A stretch of 64,000 nt of DNA, from the NCBI GenBank assembly GCA_036403815.1, contig DASWQH010000081.1, positions 1 to 64,000 of the forward strand. Direction: 5' to 3'. This DNA is from JACVRN01 sp036403815 (lineage in GTDB: Bacteria; Acidobacteriota; Blastocatellia; Pyrinomonadales; Pyrinomonadaceae). The position numbers were made by a program, and so were the translations under genes. Numbering within the stretch: the stretch's first letter is position 1; each line of letters opens with the position of its first letter. Below the pieces are notes generated by a model. The model was not told where the DNA came from. It made no database searches and saw only the letters and a program-made list of their open reading frames with translations. Of the stretch, positions 52,138-61,814 are shown one piece after another.

Positions 52138-52767
52138 TTAACGGCCAGGGGCGGCGGTCGAAGCGGTCGCGGGATTCTTGCTGTTATATTCCTGTATGAA
52201 GGCGCGGGTGATGTCTATGCTATCGGCGGCATAGACCATAGGCACCTGGCTGCCGTCAATGATAACAGTGATACCGCGCTGCTTGGCATAAGCTTCGAGC
52301 GATTTGCCAATGTCTTCCTGAAGCGGGCCGAAGACTTCCTGTCGGCGCTTGTTGAAGCGAGCGGTCGCATCCTCACCCTTGCGCTGGTAATCCTTCTTCA
52401 ACTGGTCAAGCGTCTCAGCCTTGGCCTGAAGCGACTTAGGATCAACCGGCGTTCCGGCCTGCTGCAACTTGGTAATCTCATCGGTCAACTGCGTGATGCG
52501 CGTACGCATCCCGTCCAGCTCTGTCTGACTCGGCTGAAACTCACGGTTCAGGTTAGTCATCAGGGTGTTGAAGCGGGCGATACCCTGTTTCTGGTCGAAG
52601 AAGGCTTCGGTGTAGATGACGGCGATTTTGGCTGTGCCGACATCGCCAGTGCCTCCGGTCTGAGCCGGTGCGGGGCTTGCGGGACGCGCCGTGCCCTGTC
52701 CATAAGCGGGCAGCGCTGCGATGGCTGCCAGGAAGAGGCTTGCGGCGACTAAACGAAATATTCTCAT
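52138..52767 (-). CDS. OmpH/Skp-like periplasmic chaperone
   Basis: This 209-residue protein has a signal peptide (LVAASLFLAAIAALPAYGQ, cut near 23), a strand (TAKIAVIYTEAFFDQKQGIARF) and a long coiled coil (about 70-145, LTDEITKLQQAGTPVDPKSLQAKAETLDQLKKDY). It ends with GITVIIDGSQVPMVYAADSIDITRAFIQEYN. This is the OmpH/Skp plan. It escorts outer-membrane proteins and sits next to bamA, its functional partner. A tail of about 20 residues is Pro/Ala/Thr-rich. lpxD, usually found here, is missing. Confidence 0.88.
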   Translation of the reverse strand: MRIFRLVAASLFLAAIAALPAYGQGTARPASPAPAQTGGTGDVGTAKIAVIYTEAFFDQKQGIARFNTLMTNLNREFQPSQTELDGMRTRITQLTDEITKLQQAGTPVDPKSLQAKAETLDQLKKDYQRKGEDATARFNKRRQEVFGPLQEDIGKSLEAYAKQRGITVIIDGSQVPMVYAADSIDITRAFIQEYNSKNPATASTAAPGR

Positions 52768-52862
52768 AACGTTCTTGCTAATGCTCCTTACAGTTTGTGG
52801 TAACGCCCCCTTAGATGTCGTCTAAGCCTGCGGCGTCGCCCGTTGATTCAAGTAAATTCGGG

Positions 52863-55800
52863 TTAAAAAGTTCGCCCCACGCTGAAGCGAACGCCTTTAC
52901 GTTGCTCGTTGAAAACGATGCCGGGTAACTGGCTGTAAGTCCCCACACGCGCGTTCGGATTATAGAAGAAAATCAGGCGAAACGGCACGTTGATGATAGG
53001 AACTTGAGCGCGGAACTCTACGCCCACGCTTGAACGATAGTCTGCGAACTTCGCAAAACTAGAGTCGGCGACACGCACGACCGTATTGGTCTGCGCTTCG
53101 CCGCGCACAAAGACTGACTGGAAGCCGAAGGGCAAACCCGTCAGCGGATCTACGGGGCCGACGCGCAGGGCGTTGGCAAACTCCTCGCGCGAAGATAAAC
53201 GATTGTCTCGCGCTACCAGTCCTAGGAAGCCGGTCGAAGGGTCTGTGAAAAAGGCCAACTGATTGTTAATACCCGCCGCCAGCGAGCTTAAATTGACGCC
53301 CACTCCGACGGTCGAGAGAATCAACTGGTCTTGCAGAAACTCGCTGTTGATAACCTGATTGCTGCCTTTGCGCAGATTAAAGGCCGTGCCGACATCCGCG
53401 AAAACCGCCGCCGTGACAGGCCCTATGAGCGGGATGCGATATTCAAAGTTGCCCAGAAACTGTGTATCGCCGCCGATGCTGGTAAAGGAGCGCGCCACCT
53501 GTGCGACGTTTGCGCCACTGGGGCCTGTAAAGAGTCCTACGTTAGCCAGACTCTGCGGCAGCCCCGGAACCGGAACCGGGGTGCCGGTTGGGTTAAACGC
53601 CAGCACGACGTTGCGCGAAGTGACGAAGGTATCCACGGGCGAAATAGGGCTAATCGAGCGCACGTTGTAGCCGCGAATCGAAAACTCGTCGCCGAGGAAG
53701 AAGCGGTCGAAGATTGGAACACCGTTGATGAAGGCTAGCGAGTTGGCGTTTCTGACTTTTGCAGTGGTCGCAAAGCTTCCCACGGTCGCCGCCAGTAGGC
53801 GGAAGCCGAAGACTTCCGGGTTATCCGAATTCTTACGCCGCACCTTCATGAACTGTATGTACTCAAGCGAAGGCTTGTAGGTGCGTATGTCGCCGCCGAG
53901 TCCAGCGAAATCGAGCGCCGCAGAGATGCGCCTGCCTTCGACCGGGTCTTGGCCGGATTCCTTAGAGTAGTTACGCGTATCGTAGACGAAAGTCGGGACG
54001 ACGCGGCTCGTCAGGATGTTCGGCTGCGCGTAGATTACGGGGATGAACGTGGTCGGGTTATTCTGACTATTGACCGGCGGGTCTTCAACGCTCGATTGAG
54101 CAATCTGGTACGACAACCCGACGCGCGAGAACTGTGTGAACTTACGCTTGCGGTAGAACTCCGAGAGCGGAGCCGTCGCGAAGAATGATGCGCCGTAGGA
54201 TTTGCGCGTGAACAGGTTCTCTTCGCTCGTGCTTAAGAAGTCCACCTGATTGCCAAAAAGTCCGGTCAGAGCGTCCACGTTCGACGAAAGGAACGTGCCC
54301 TCGCCAAAGAACTGCTGCTTGTAGGTGAAGAGCGAAAATCCGACCGTAATCGGGCGGTTGCGGAAATAAGGCTCTGTGAAAGAGAACTGGAACGATTGCT
54401 GGCGGTTGCCGTAGGCCAACTGGAACGAGAGCGATTCGCCGCGACCCAGCAGGTTATTGGTCGAATACTCCAGACCGAAGAAGGAGCCGCCGACGCCGGA
54501 GATGCCGCCGTTGAAGGAAATCTGCTGGCGACCGCGCTCAGATACTTTGACGTTAACGTCTACGAGTCCCTCTTCCTCGTTAGTGCGGAAATCCGCGTCG
54601 CGCTTTTCGTCAATCGGCTCGAAGTAGCCCAACTGGTTAAGACGCAGGATGGAATATTCGAAGCGCGTCTGGTCATAGATGTCGCCTTCGTTGAGGAGCA
54701 CCTCGCGCCTGAGCACAACGTCGCGCGTAAAGGTGTTGCCGATGAATTCAAGTCTTCTCAAAGTGAACTGCTTGCCCTCGTCAATCGTGACGACGAAATC
54801 CACGATGCCCTCTTTCGGATTCGCCGGATTGTCCTTGAAGGTCGGCTGCGGGCTGGCGTCGTACTGTATGAATCCCTGCCCGCCATAATATTTTTTAAGG
54901 TCTTCGTAGAGCGCTCTGCCTATCCTGCGTCCGTCTGCAACGTCTCCCGGCTTCAGGCCGATGACGGCGCGAATCACCTGCTCGGAGAAGATAGAGTTGC
55001 CTTCTATTTTAATCTCGCCGATACGGAAGAGCTTGCCTTCGGTGACGGGAACCGTGAGGCGCAACACTTCGTCGGTCGAAGAGATAAAGGGCAAAGGAAC
55101 AAAGAAGCCCGTGCGTCGTCGTCCAAGTCCTTCGACGGTCGGCTCGCCCGTTCTGGCCTGAAGGTAGCCCTTAGAGGCCATGTACTGCTGAACCAATCGA
55201 AGGTCAACATCCAGTTTCTCTCGGTCAAGGATGTCCGTGCTCTTAAAGCGCGCGATGAGTCCAGTCTCCGTGACGTACTTCATCTGGCTGCGCAAGGAAC
55301 CGTCCTTGAAGACCTGATTGCCCACGAAATCTATCTCGGCCACGCGCACGCGGTCGCCCTCGTTGATAACGAAGGTGACGCCGATGGAGGTTTGCGAGAT
55401 TTCATCCGTGCGCACCTCTATGGCCGCATTCGGGTGACCCTTGGAGGCCAGAAGCTCCTTGAGCACGCGCACCGCATTGTTCTGCTTGGCCGGGTCGAAG
55501 ATGGCTTCTTTCGAAAAGCCCACGCGCCGCTCGCGGAAAGCCTTCAGCACGTCCGATTCCTGCACGCTCTTCAAACCCTCGAACTGTATGTCGCGGATAA
55601 TCGGAAGCTCCTTGACGTTGAAGACGACGATGACGCCGCCGCGCGTGCCCTCTTCGGTAGTGACGCTCGCATTTACTTTATCGAAGAAATTGAGCGCCAG
55701 GAGCGCCTGAAGGTCGCGTTGCGCCTGCTCCGGGTTGAAAACATCGCCGGGGCGGGTCTGCACGTAATAGAGAAGGTCTTCGTCGCGATTACGACGGTTG

Positions 55801-55937
55801 CCGCGCACGTCCACAGCTTCGACTACGCGTTGTTGCGCTGAGGCGTCCTGCGCCAGAGCAGTTCGGTTTGTCCCAAATGGCAGGGTTAAGATGACGGCGC
55901 TCAAAAAGATGAGCCAGAAAGCACGCATAATGTGCAT
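52863..55937 (-). CDS. bamA: Outer-membrane assembly factor BamA
   Basis: This 1024-residue protein has a signal peptide (LIFLSAVILTLPFGTNRTALAQ, cut near 29). Repeated POTRA domains follow (about 35-430, with EAVDVRGNRRNRDEDLLYYVQTRPGDVFN first), then an outer-membrane beta-barrel that ends in GVRFSVGRTF with a C-terminal aromatic residue. It folds and inserts barrel proteins. The barrel is longer than in Escherichia coli BamA (about 810 residues in all), with several extended loops. MHIMRAF offers two close starts, and the first is kept because AAGGGA lies ten bases upstream of it. Confidence 0.93.
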   Translation of the reverse strand: MHIMRAFWLIFLSAVILTLPFGTNRTALAQDASAQQRVVEAVDVRGNRRNRDEDLLYYVQTRPGDVFNPEQAQRDLQALLALNFFDKVNASVTTEEGTRGGVIVVFNVKELPIIRDIQFEGLKSVQESDVLKAFRERRVGFSKEAIFDPAKQNNAVRVLKELLASKGHPNAAIEVRTDEISQTSIGVTFVINEGDRVRVAEIDFVGNQVFKDGSLRSQMKYVTETGLIARFKSTDILDREKLDVDLRLVQQYMASKGYLQARTGEPTVEGLGRRRTGFFVPLPFISSTDEVLRLTVPVTEGKLFRIGEIKIEGNSIFSEQVIRAVIGLKPGDVADGRRIGRALYEDLKKYYGGQGFIQYDASPQPTFKDNPANPKEGIVDFVVTIDEGKQFTLRRLEFIGNTFTRDVVLRREVLLNEGDIYDQTRFEYSILRLNQLGYFEPIDEKRDADFRTNEEEGLVDVNVKVSERGRQQISFNGGISGVGGSFFGLEYSTNNLLGRGESLSFQLAYGNRQQSFQFSFTEPYFRNRPITVGFSLFTYKQQFFGEGTFLSSNVDALTGLFGNQVDFLSTSEENLFTRKSYGASFFATAPLSEFYRKRKFTQFSRVGLSYQIAQSSVEDPPVNSQNNPTTFIPVIYAQPNILTSRVVPTFVYDTRNYSKESGQDPVEGRRISAALDFAGLGGDIRTYKPSLEYIQFMKVRRKNSDNPEVFGFRLLAATVGSFATTAKVRNANSLAFINGVPIFDRFFLGDEFSIRGYNVRSISPISPVDTFVTSRNVVLAFNPTGTPVPVPGLPQSLANVGLFTGPSGANVAQVARSFTSIGGDTQFLGNFEYRIPLIGPVTAAVFADVGTAFNLRKGSNQVINSEFLQDQLILSTVGVGVNLSSLAAGINNQLAFFTDPSTGFLGLVARDNRLSSREEFANALRVGPVDPLTGLPFGFQSVFVRGEAQTNTVVRVADSSFAKFADYRSSVGVEFRAQVPIINVPFRLIFFYNPNARVGTYSQLPGIVFNEQRKGVRFSVGRTF

Positions 55938-56269
55938 AAGCGCTATTTCCCTTAGAGGTTCTTGTTAGACTTCAGGGAGCGATTGTCAGAAAAGATTTCG
56001 GTTTTCTAAGATTAAGAATGAAATGGCGCGCGTCCTATCCTCTTTCGGGAAGAAGCGAGCGCACGCGCCCAATCCGTGGACTTTATCGACAAAACTTTAG
56101 ATTCCGGGTCGCCCGCGTCCCGTTGCCAGTCCGTTCGAGTCCAGCAAAGTTGCGAATTATACAGGCAACAGGGGGGGAAAGTCCAAAGACCAAAGTCCCA
56201 AATCTCACGTCCCAAGTCAAAAATCAGCCTATTGACTTGAGACCTGAAACCCGGGACTTTGGTTGGCAG
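55938..56269. other. Gap between bamA and clpC with an inverted repeat
   Basis: No gene is seen. It should contain the bamA-operon promoter. The repeat at 56178-56263 occupies the clpC end. Open frames in the middle have no coding resemblance. Confidence 0.5.
56178..56263. repeat. Inverted repeat of 7-base units, AAGTCCA/AAGTCCC type
   Basis: The left arm reads AAGTCCA, AAGACCA, AAGTCCC, AAATCTC, ACGTCCC, AAGTCAA (56179-56220). The right arm 56231-56263 is a drifting complement (TTGACTT, GAGACCT, GGGACTT). It lies six bases beyond the clpC stop. Confidence 0.8.
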
Positions 56270-58648
56270 TCAGTGAATTAAAAGCGCATCCGCCCCGTCT
56301 TCCACACCCGCCGGGCGATAGTTCAGCTCAACGCCGTCCAGAAATACCTCGACCGTCGTTATCTCCGCCAACTGCCCCTGAATCAGAGCCTCCGAAAGCG
56401 GGTCTTCGACATATTTCTGGAGTGCGCGCCTGAGTGGGCGCGCGCCGTAGGAGCGGTCGGCACAGGTCTTTTGCACAACCCAGCGCTTGGCCTCGTCCGT
56501 CAGGCGAATCTCAAGGCCGCGACTCGTCAGCGTCCTGTTCATCTGCTCTATCTGTAGCTGCACGACTTCCAGCAGGTCAACATCCAACAACTGATCGAAG
56601 ATAATAATCTCGTCCAGACGGTTGATGAACTCCGGGTTGAAGGTCTGGCGCACAGCCGACATGACCATCTCTTCCATCTTCTCGCGCGAAGAGTCCGTAT
56701 TGGCCTGGAAACCCAGCGTGCCCTTCTTCTGTATGAAGCGCGCGCCGATGTTGGAGGTCATGATGATAATCGTGTTCTTGAAATCAACGGTGTTGCCGAG
56801 CGCGTCCGTCAGGATACCGTCCTCAAAGACCTGCAACAGCACGTTGAAGATGTCCGGGTGTGCTTTTTCTATCTCGTCAAAGAGGAGAACCGAATAAGGC
56901 GAGCGCTTGATTCTTTCCGTTAGCTGTCCACCCTCTTCGTGGCCGACGTAGCCGGGAGGTGAGCCTATGAGCTTCGAGACCGAATGTTTTTCCATAAATT
57001 CGGACATGTCGAAGCGAATCATAGAGCGCTCTGAGCCGAAGAGGAATTCCGCCAGAGAGCGCGCAACTTCAGTTTTCCCAACGCCCGTTGGCCCCAGGAA
57101 AAGGAATGAGCCGACGGGTCGCTGCGGGTTCTTCAGCCCTGCGCGCGAGCGGCGTATGGCACGAGCCAGAGCGGAGATGGCAGGTCTTTGCGAGACCACG
57201 CGCTCGTGCAGAGAGGTTTCGATGCGCAGGAGCTTTTGCGTCTCTTCTTCTTTGAGCGACATGACGGGGATGCCAGTCCAGCGCGCTATGACTTCCTCTA
57301 TGTCGTCGCGCGTGACTTCGGCAGAGACGAGCGCGTCTTCGCTCGTGTCTGTAAAGCGCACGCCTAATCCTCCTGTGTCCATGCTGTAAGAAGTGCCGGG
57401 CAGCTCCGTCGCAGGGTTCCAATCCAGATTCCCCTGCTCGCGTCGTACGCGCAGCTTGACGCGTGCGCCCGCTTCGTCAATCACGTCAATGGCCTTGTCG
57501 GGCAGGAAGCGGTCTGGGATGTAGCGGTTCGATTGATAGACGGCGGCCTCTATAGCGTCGTTCGAGTAGCGAACCTGATGGAAAGTTTCATAACGCTCGC
57601 GCACGCCCTCTAGAATCTGCACGGCTTCCGCTTCCGATGGGGGCGGAACTTTCACAGCCTGAAAGCGTCTTTCCAGCGAGCGATCTTTTTCGATGGACTT
57701 GCGAAATTCCGCAGGGGTGGTTGCGCCGATGCACTGGATTTCGCCGCGCGAGAGCGCAGGCTTCAGGATATTGGCCGCATCGAGCGAGCCTTCAGCCGAG
57801 CCTGCGCCGACCAGTGTGTGCAATTCATCTATGAAAACAATGTAGTGCGGGTTTTCAATCAACTCGCGCATGATCTGCTTGAGCCGCTCTTCAAACTGCC
57901 CGCGATACTTCGTGCCCGCGACTATAAGAGAGAGGTCGAGGCTTAAAATACGCTTGTTTTCGAGGAAAGATGGGACTTCGCCGCGCACTATGCGCTGAGC
58001 GAGACCTTCTACGATGGCGGTCTTGCCGACACCCGGCTCGCCTATCAAGACCGGATTATTCTTGGTGCGGCGGCAGAGAATCTGTACGACGCGCTCAATT
58101 TCGGCTTCACGACCGATAAGAGGGTCTAGCTTGTCGTTCTGCGCGTCTTCGGTCAGGTCGCGCGAGAATTCCACCAGATGAGGCGTGTCCTTCTTCTGCG
58201 TGGCGCGTGCGTCCGCTCCCGTCTGGCGCGCAATCTCTTCGCGCACGGCGTTTAGCCGCAACCCGCGCTCGTAAAGAATCTCCGCGGCCATAGAGCGGTC
58301 TTCGCGCAGGAGTCCGAGCAGGAGATGCTCAGTCCCTATGTGTCTATGCTGAAGGCGGTCAGACTCCTCATGTGCATAGGCCAGCACGCGCTTTGTCTCA
58401 GGCGCGAGCGGCAGTTCCACAGAGGTCGAAATCTTGTCTCTGAGGAGCGTGCGTCCCTCTATCTCTTTGCGAATCGCTTCGATGTTGACGGAGGCGCGAG
58501 GGAAGAAACGACCCGTGAGCGTTTTATCTTCGCGCATCAGACCCAACAGGAGATGCTCCGGCTCAATGGCCGGTGCGCCGAATTGCGAGGCTTCGTAGCG
58601 CGCGAAGAAGATGACACGTCGCGCTTTCTCAGTATAGCGTTCGAACAT
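56270..58648 (-). CDS. clpC: ClpC-type Hsp100 ATPase (ATP-dependent unfoldase)
   Basis: This 792-residue protein has two Clp-N repeats (about 1-140), Walker A GEPGVGKT (203-210) and a second GPTGVGKT (519-526). A GTLGFQ element holds the LGF tripeptide used to dock on ClpP. It unfolds proteins for degradation. The region between the ATPase domains (about 395-450) is short and lacks the UVR-type coiled coil of usual ClpC. It reads EQGNLDWNPATELPGTSYS and RFTDTSED instead. The adaptor binding may therefore differ. No ClpP or McsB gene is nearby. Confidence 0.88.
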   Translation of the reverse strand: MFERYTEKARRVIFFARYEASQFGAPAIEPEHLLLGLMREDKTLTGRFFPRASVNIEAIRKEIEGRTLLRDKISTSVELPLAPETKRVLAYAHEESDRLQHRHIGTEHLLLGLLREDRSMAAEILYERGLRLNAVREEIARQTGADARATQKKDTPHLVEFSRDLTEDAQNDKLDPLIGREAEIERVVQILCRRTKNNPVLIGEPGVGKTAIVEGLAQRIVRGEVPSFLENKRILSLDLSLIVAGTKYRGQFEERLKQIMRELIENPHYIVFIDELHTLVGAGSAEGSLDAANILKPALSRGEIQCIGATTPAEFRKSIEKDRSLERRFQAVKVPPPSEAEAVQILEGVRERYETFHQVRYSNDAIEAAVYQSNRYIPDRFLPDKAIDVIDEAGARVKLRVRREQGNLDWNPATELPGTSYSMDTGGLGVRFTDTSEDALVSAEVTRDDIEEVIARWTGIPVMSLKEEETQKLLRIETSLHERVVSQRPAISALARAIRRSRAGLKNPQRPVGSFLFLGPTGVGKTEVARSLAEFLFGSERSMIRFDMSEFMEKHSVSKLIGSPPGYVGHEEGGQLTERIKRSPYSVLLFDEIEKAHPDIFNVLLQVFEDGILTDALGNTVDFKNTIIIMTSNIGARFIQKKGTLGFQANTDSSREKMEEMVMSAVRQTFNPEFINRLDEIIIFDQLLDVDLLEVVQLQIEQMNRTLTSRGLEIRLTDEAKRWVVQKTCADRSYGARPLRRALQKYVEDPLSEALIQGQLAEITTVEVFLDGVELNYRPAGVEDGADALLIH

Positions 58649-58923
58649 GGGGTATAACCGCCCGATTACCTTTTCTATATGATTGCTGCTTGCCTACCGG
58701 GTCTTGCGGTGCGCGTCCCCGCGCGGGAGGCCCCGCAAACCCAATCCGCATTATAACCTAATCTGCCGAGAAACATACCAACAAAAGAGAAGATGCGCGC
58801 TCGTCCGGGCAGGATGCCAGCAAGAGCAGGGATGAGGGCGGAGGGATGAGGGATGAAAAGGAACGAAGAGACTGTTTCATTGATTCATCGATTCATTGAA
58901 CAAATAAACCGATGTATCAACTC

Positions 58924-59685
<762 letters not shown>

Positions 59686-59691
59686 ATTCAG

Positions 59692-59882
59692 TCCCGTCAG
59701 GGACGACGTGATAATAGCCCAGTGCTTCAGCACTGGGAACACGTTATGAAAAATGAAGTTGAGTCCCGTAGGGACGACTGAACATTTGCTTTCAGTCGTC
59801 CCTATGGGACTCAACTCTTTTGGTGCCTTTTGTTCCCAGCCATAAATGGCTGGGCTATTACCAGAAGTCCCTACGGGACTTT
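59692..59882. repeat. Nested palindromes of the GTCCCGTAGGGAC family
   Basis: The inner inverted repeat AGTTGAGTCCCGTAGGGACG... (59757-59782 with 59791-59816) pairs over 26 bases with one mismatch. The outer parts (TAATAGCCCAG...CTGGGAAC near 59711-59739 and GTTCCCAGCC...GGCTGGGCTATTAC near 59832-59861) pair around it, as do the outermost GTCCC blocks. The whole forms a multi-branched structure. Confidence 0.85.
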
Positions 59883-59915
59883 GAGCACAACTTCTGAAAT
59901 CTAAAATCGAAAACT

Positions 59916-61253
59916 CTACTGGTCTCGAAGAGCTTCCGCGGGGCGTAGGCGTGCGGCGGCGCGAGCCGGGTAGATGGTAGCCAGAAGACTCAGTATAAAT
60001 GCGACGACCGCCGCGAGAGCTATATCCTGTAGGCGTGTGTGAAAGGGAACGTTGCTGATTGAGTAAACATCTGCGGGCAGGCTCACGAGCCGGAAGCGGT
60101 CTCCTATGAAGGATGCTAAGAGTCCGAGCGCGACTCCTAGGAATACGCCGATAGCGCCGATCATCGCGCCCTCCATGATGAAAAGCAGCATGATAGAACT
60201 CGTGCGCGCGCCCATAGCAGACAGTATCGCTATGTCTCTGCGGCGCTCTGCGACGACGAGCACTAGCGTCGTAGTGATATTGAGCGCGGCTAGCAGGATA
60301 ATAATCGCAATGATGAAGAGACCCATGCGGCGCTCAAGCGTCAACGCGGCGAAGAGCGGGCGGTTGGCCTCCTGCCAGTCAACGGTCATAAAGTCTGCCC
60401 CTGCGCGCTCGCGCACACGCCCGGCAATCTCGCTGACGTTGTAGATGTCTGTGACCTCAAGGCTGATGGCCGAGGCCGTTGGCTTCTGTTCTCCTGAAAG
60501 CTGCGAGGCGATTGAGAGCGAGACGTAAACCCACGTCGCATCGTATTCGTAAAGCCCCGAACGAAAGATGCCTGCCACGCGCACGCGGCGATAACGCGGT
60601 GCCAGACCAAGCGGCGTCAATGTAGCATCGCCGGAAATTATCTGGCCTACATCTCCGACACGCAATCCAGTGCGCGCTGCCAACTCCGAGCCGATGATGA
60701 CGCCGGGCAGAGCGGCTTCGCTCGGCGCATCGCTGAAAGCTTTTGTGTCCGGCTCCAACGGCGCGGCGCTTTGCTCATTCTCCTTTTTACGTTGCCCTTC
60801 TTTCAACGCGTCTTCAGATGAAGAATCATTCAGGAGCGGCTCGATTGCGCCTGCGGTGAGCGAGCGGCGAAGTTGTTCGACCGAGCGGGTTGATTCATTG
60901 TCCACGCCTCGAAGCACAGCGTAGGTGGAATTGTTCGCTCCCGTCAGGAGCGCGCCGTCATAAAAAGTTGCAGCCGCATCCAGCACGCCGTCTACCGCGC
61001 GCACGCGTGTGATAAGGGCGCGGTAATCTGTGAAAGGCTGGCCGTCACGGCGCATGAGCGTGATGTGCGCCGTGTGAGACAGAATCTTGTCGCGCATCTC
61101 GTCACGAAAACCGTTCGAGAGCGCCAGCGCGACGATGAAGGCGGCGACACCGAACGCGATGCCGGAGACGGCAAACAGCGTCGTCACGCGCGCCAGTGGA
61201 CGGCGGCGGCGCGAGTAAAAATAGCGAAGCGCTAGAAAAAGTTCGTAGGGCAT
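59916..61253 (-). CDS. LolC/LolE-like FtsX-family permease
   Basis: This 445-residue protein starts at ATG 61253 (MPYELFLALRYFYSRRRRPLARVTTLFAVSGIAFGVAAFIVALALSNGF). It has one N-terminal helix, a large periplasmic domain (about 50-280) and three C-terminal helices (FtsX domain). This is the LolC/E plan. It works with the LolD-like ATPase gene downstream to release lipoproteins from the inner membrane. The open frame extends 39 codons upstream, but that part has no family resemblance. The periplasmic domain contains a Glu/Lys-rich insertion (around residue 160). Confidence 0.87.
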   Translation of the reverse strand: MPYELFLALRYFYSRRRRPLARVTTLFAVSGIAFGVAAFIVALALSNGFRDEMRDKILSHTAHITLMRRDGQPFTDYRALITRVRAVDGVLDAAATFYDGALLTGANNSTYAVLRGVDNESTRSVEQLRRSLTAGAIEPLLNDSSSEDALKEGQRKKENEQSAAPLEPDTKAFSDAPSEAALPGVIIGSELAARTGLRVGDVGQIISGDATLTPLGLAPRYRRVRVAGIFRSGLYEYDATWVYVSLSIASQLSGEQKPTASAISLEVTDIYNVSEIAGRVRERAGADFMTVDWQEANRPLFAALTLERRMGLFIIAIIILLAALNITTTLVLVVAERRRDIAILSAMGARTSSIMLLFIMEGAMIGAIGVFLGVALGLLASFIGDRFRLVSLPADVYSISNVPFHTRLQDIALAAVVAFILSLLATIYPARAAARLRPAEALRDQ

Positions 61254-61615
61254 TAAGTGCAGACAATTATTTACAGTATTACGAGTTTGATGAGAAGCCG
61301 CGAGCGGGCTTGCTTTGATGGAAGGTATTGATTCGGATTTGAATTGAATGTAGGGACGGTTGGCGCTCACCGCCGCAGACGCAGAGGACGCAGAGGGTTA
61401 AGCAGAGCAGGTCAGTACCGCCTGCGTGAGCGGGCGGGTTTTGTCAACGCTATCACCCGCCCGCTCACGCAGGCGGTACTGACCTGAATCTTGTCGCAAC
61501 AGTCGCATTCAACCGAGCACCGCTTTAGTGTGATGCGCGTGGTTTACCTTCTTCCCCTGATTTTGATTGCAACCCGGTATAATCCAGCTTTCGCCGGGGC
61601 TTCTTCCCGCGCCTC
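61254..61615. other. Gene-free gap with tandem and inverted repeats
   Basis: The only structures I see are the tandem ACGCAGAGG ACGCAGAGG (61379-61396) and the palindrome at 61408-61486. The promoter for the LolC-like gene should lie here. No gene is supported. Confidence 0.5.
61408..61486. repeat. Perfect 32-base-arm inverted repeat (GTCAGTACCGCCTGCG family, copy 3)
   Basis: Arms 61408-61439 and 61455-61486 are exact complements with a 15-base loop. Its middle reads GTGAGCGGGCGG where copy 1 reads GGTAGCGGGCGG, yet both pair perfectly. AGAGCAGG borders it on the left. Confidence 0.93.
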
Positions 61616-61732
61616 TTAAATTATCTTCCTGAGCGGCGAGATGGAAAATGCATCCAGCACCAGATGAATCGCCGCCATAGACATCAGTTGGACGCAGACC
61701 CAGAAGGCAAAGTTACCGAAGATACGCTTCAT
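61616..61732 (-). CDS. Possible small single-pass membrane protein
   Basis: An ATG at 61732 opens 38 codons: MKRIFGNFAFWVCVQLMS... with one hydrophobic helix, ending SPLRKII. A purine-rich GGAAAGAGG lies about 15 bases upstream, which is far for a ribosome site. The open frame continues upstream to 61879 but without any start cue. I recognise no family. It partly overlaps nothing else. Low confidence. Confidence 0.3.
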   Translation of the reverse strand: MKRIFGNFAFWVCVQLMSMAAIHLVLDAFSISPLRKII

Positions 61733-61814
61733 AATGTTGAAGACCTCTTTCCTGAAATTTCCGGTAGAGGTGAGGCGGGACAGGTAAAAGTATGTAGCCA
61801 AGCCATGCCGGGAG

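Noticed and set aside
55004..55841. Long plus-strand open frames inside the bamA region.
   Set aside because: They are antisense shadows caused by the GC-rich codon use of bamA.
61254..61370. A 39-codon extension of the LolC-like permease.
   Set aside because: The normal opening MPYELFLALRY begins at 61253.
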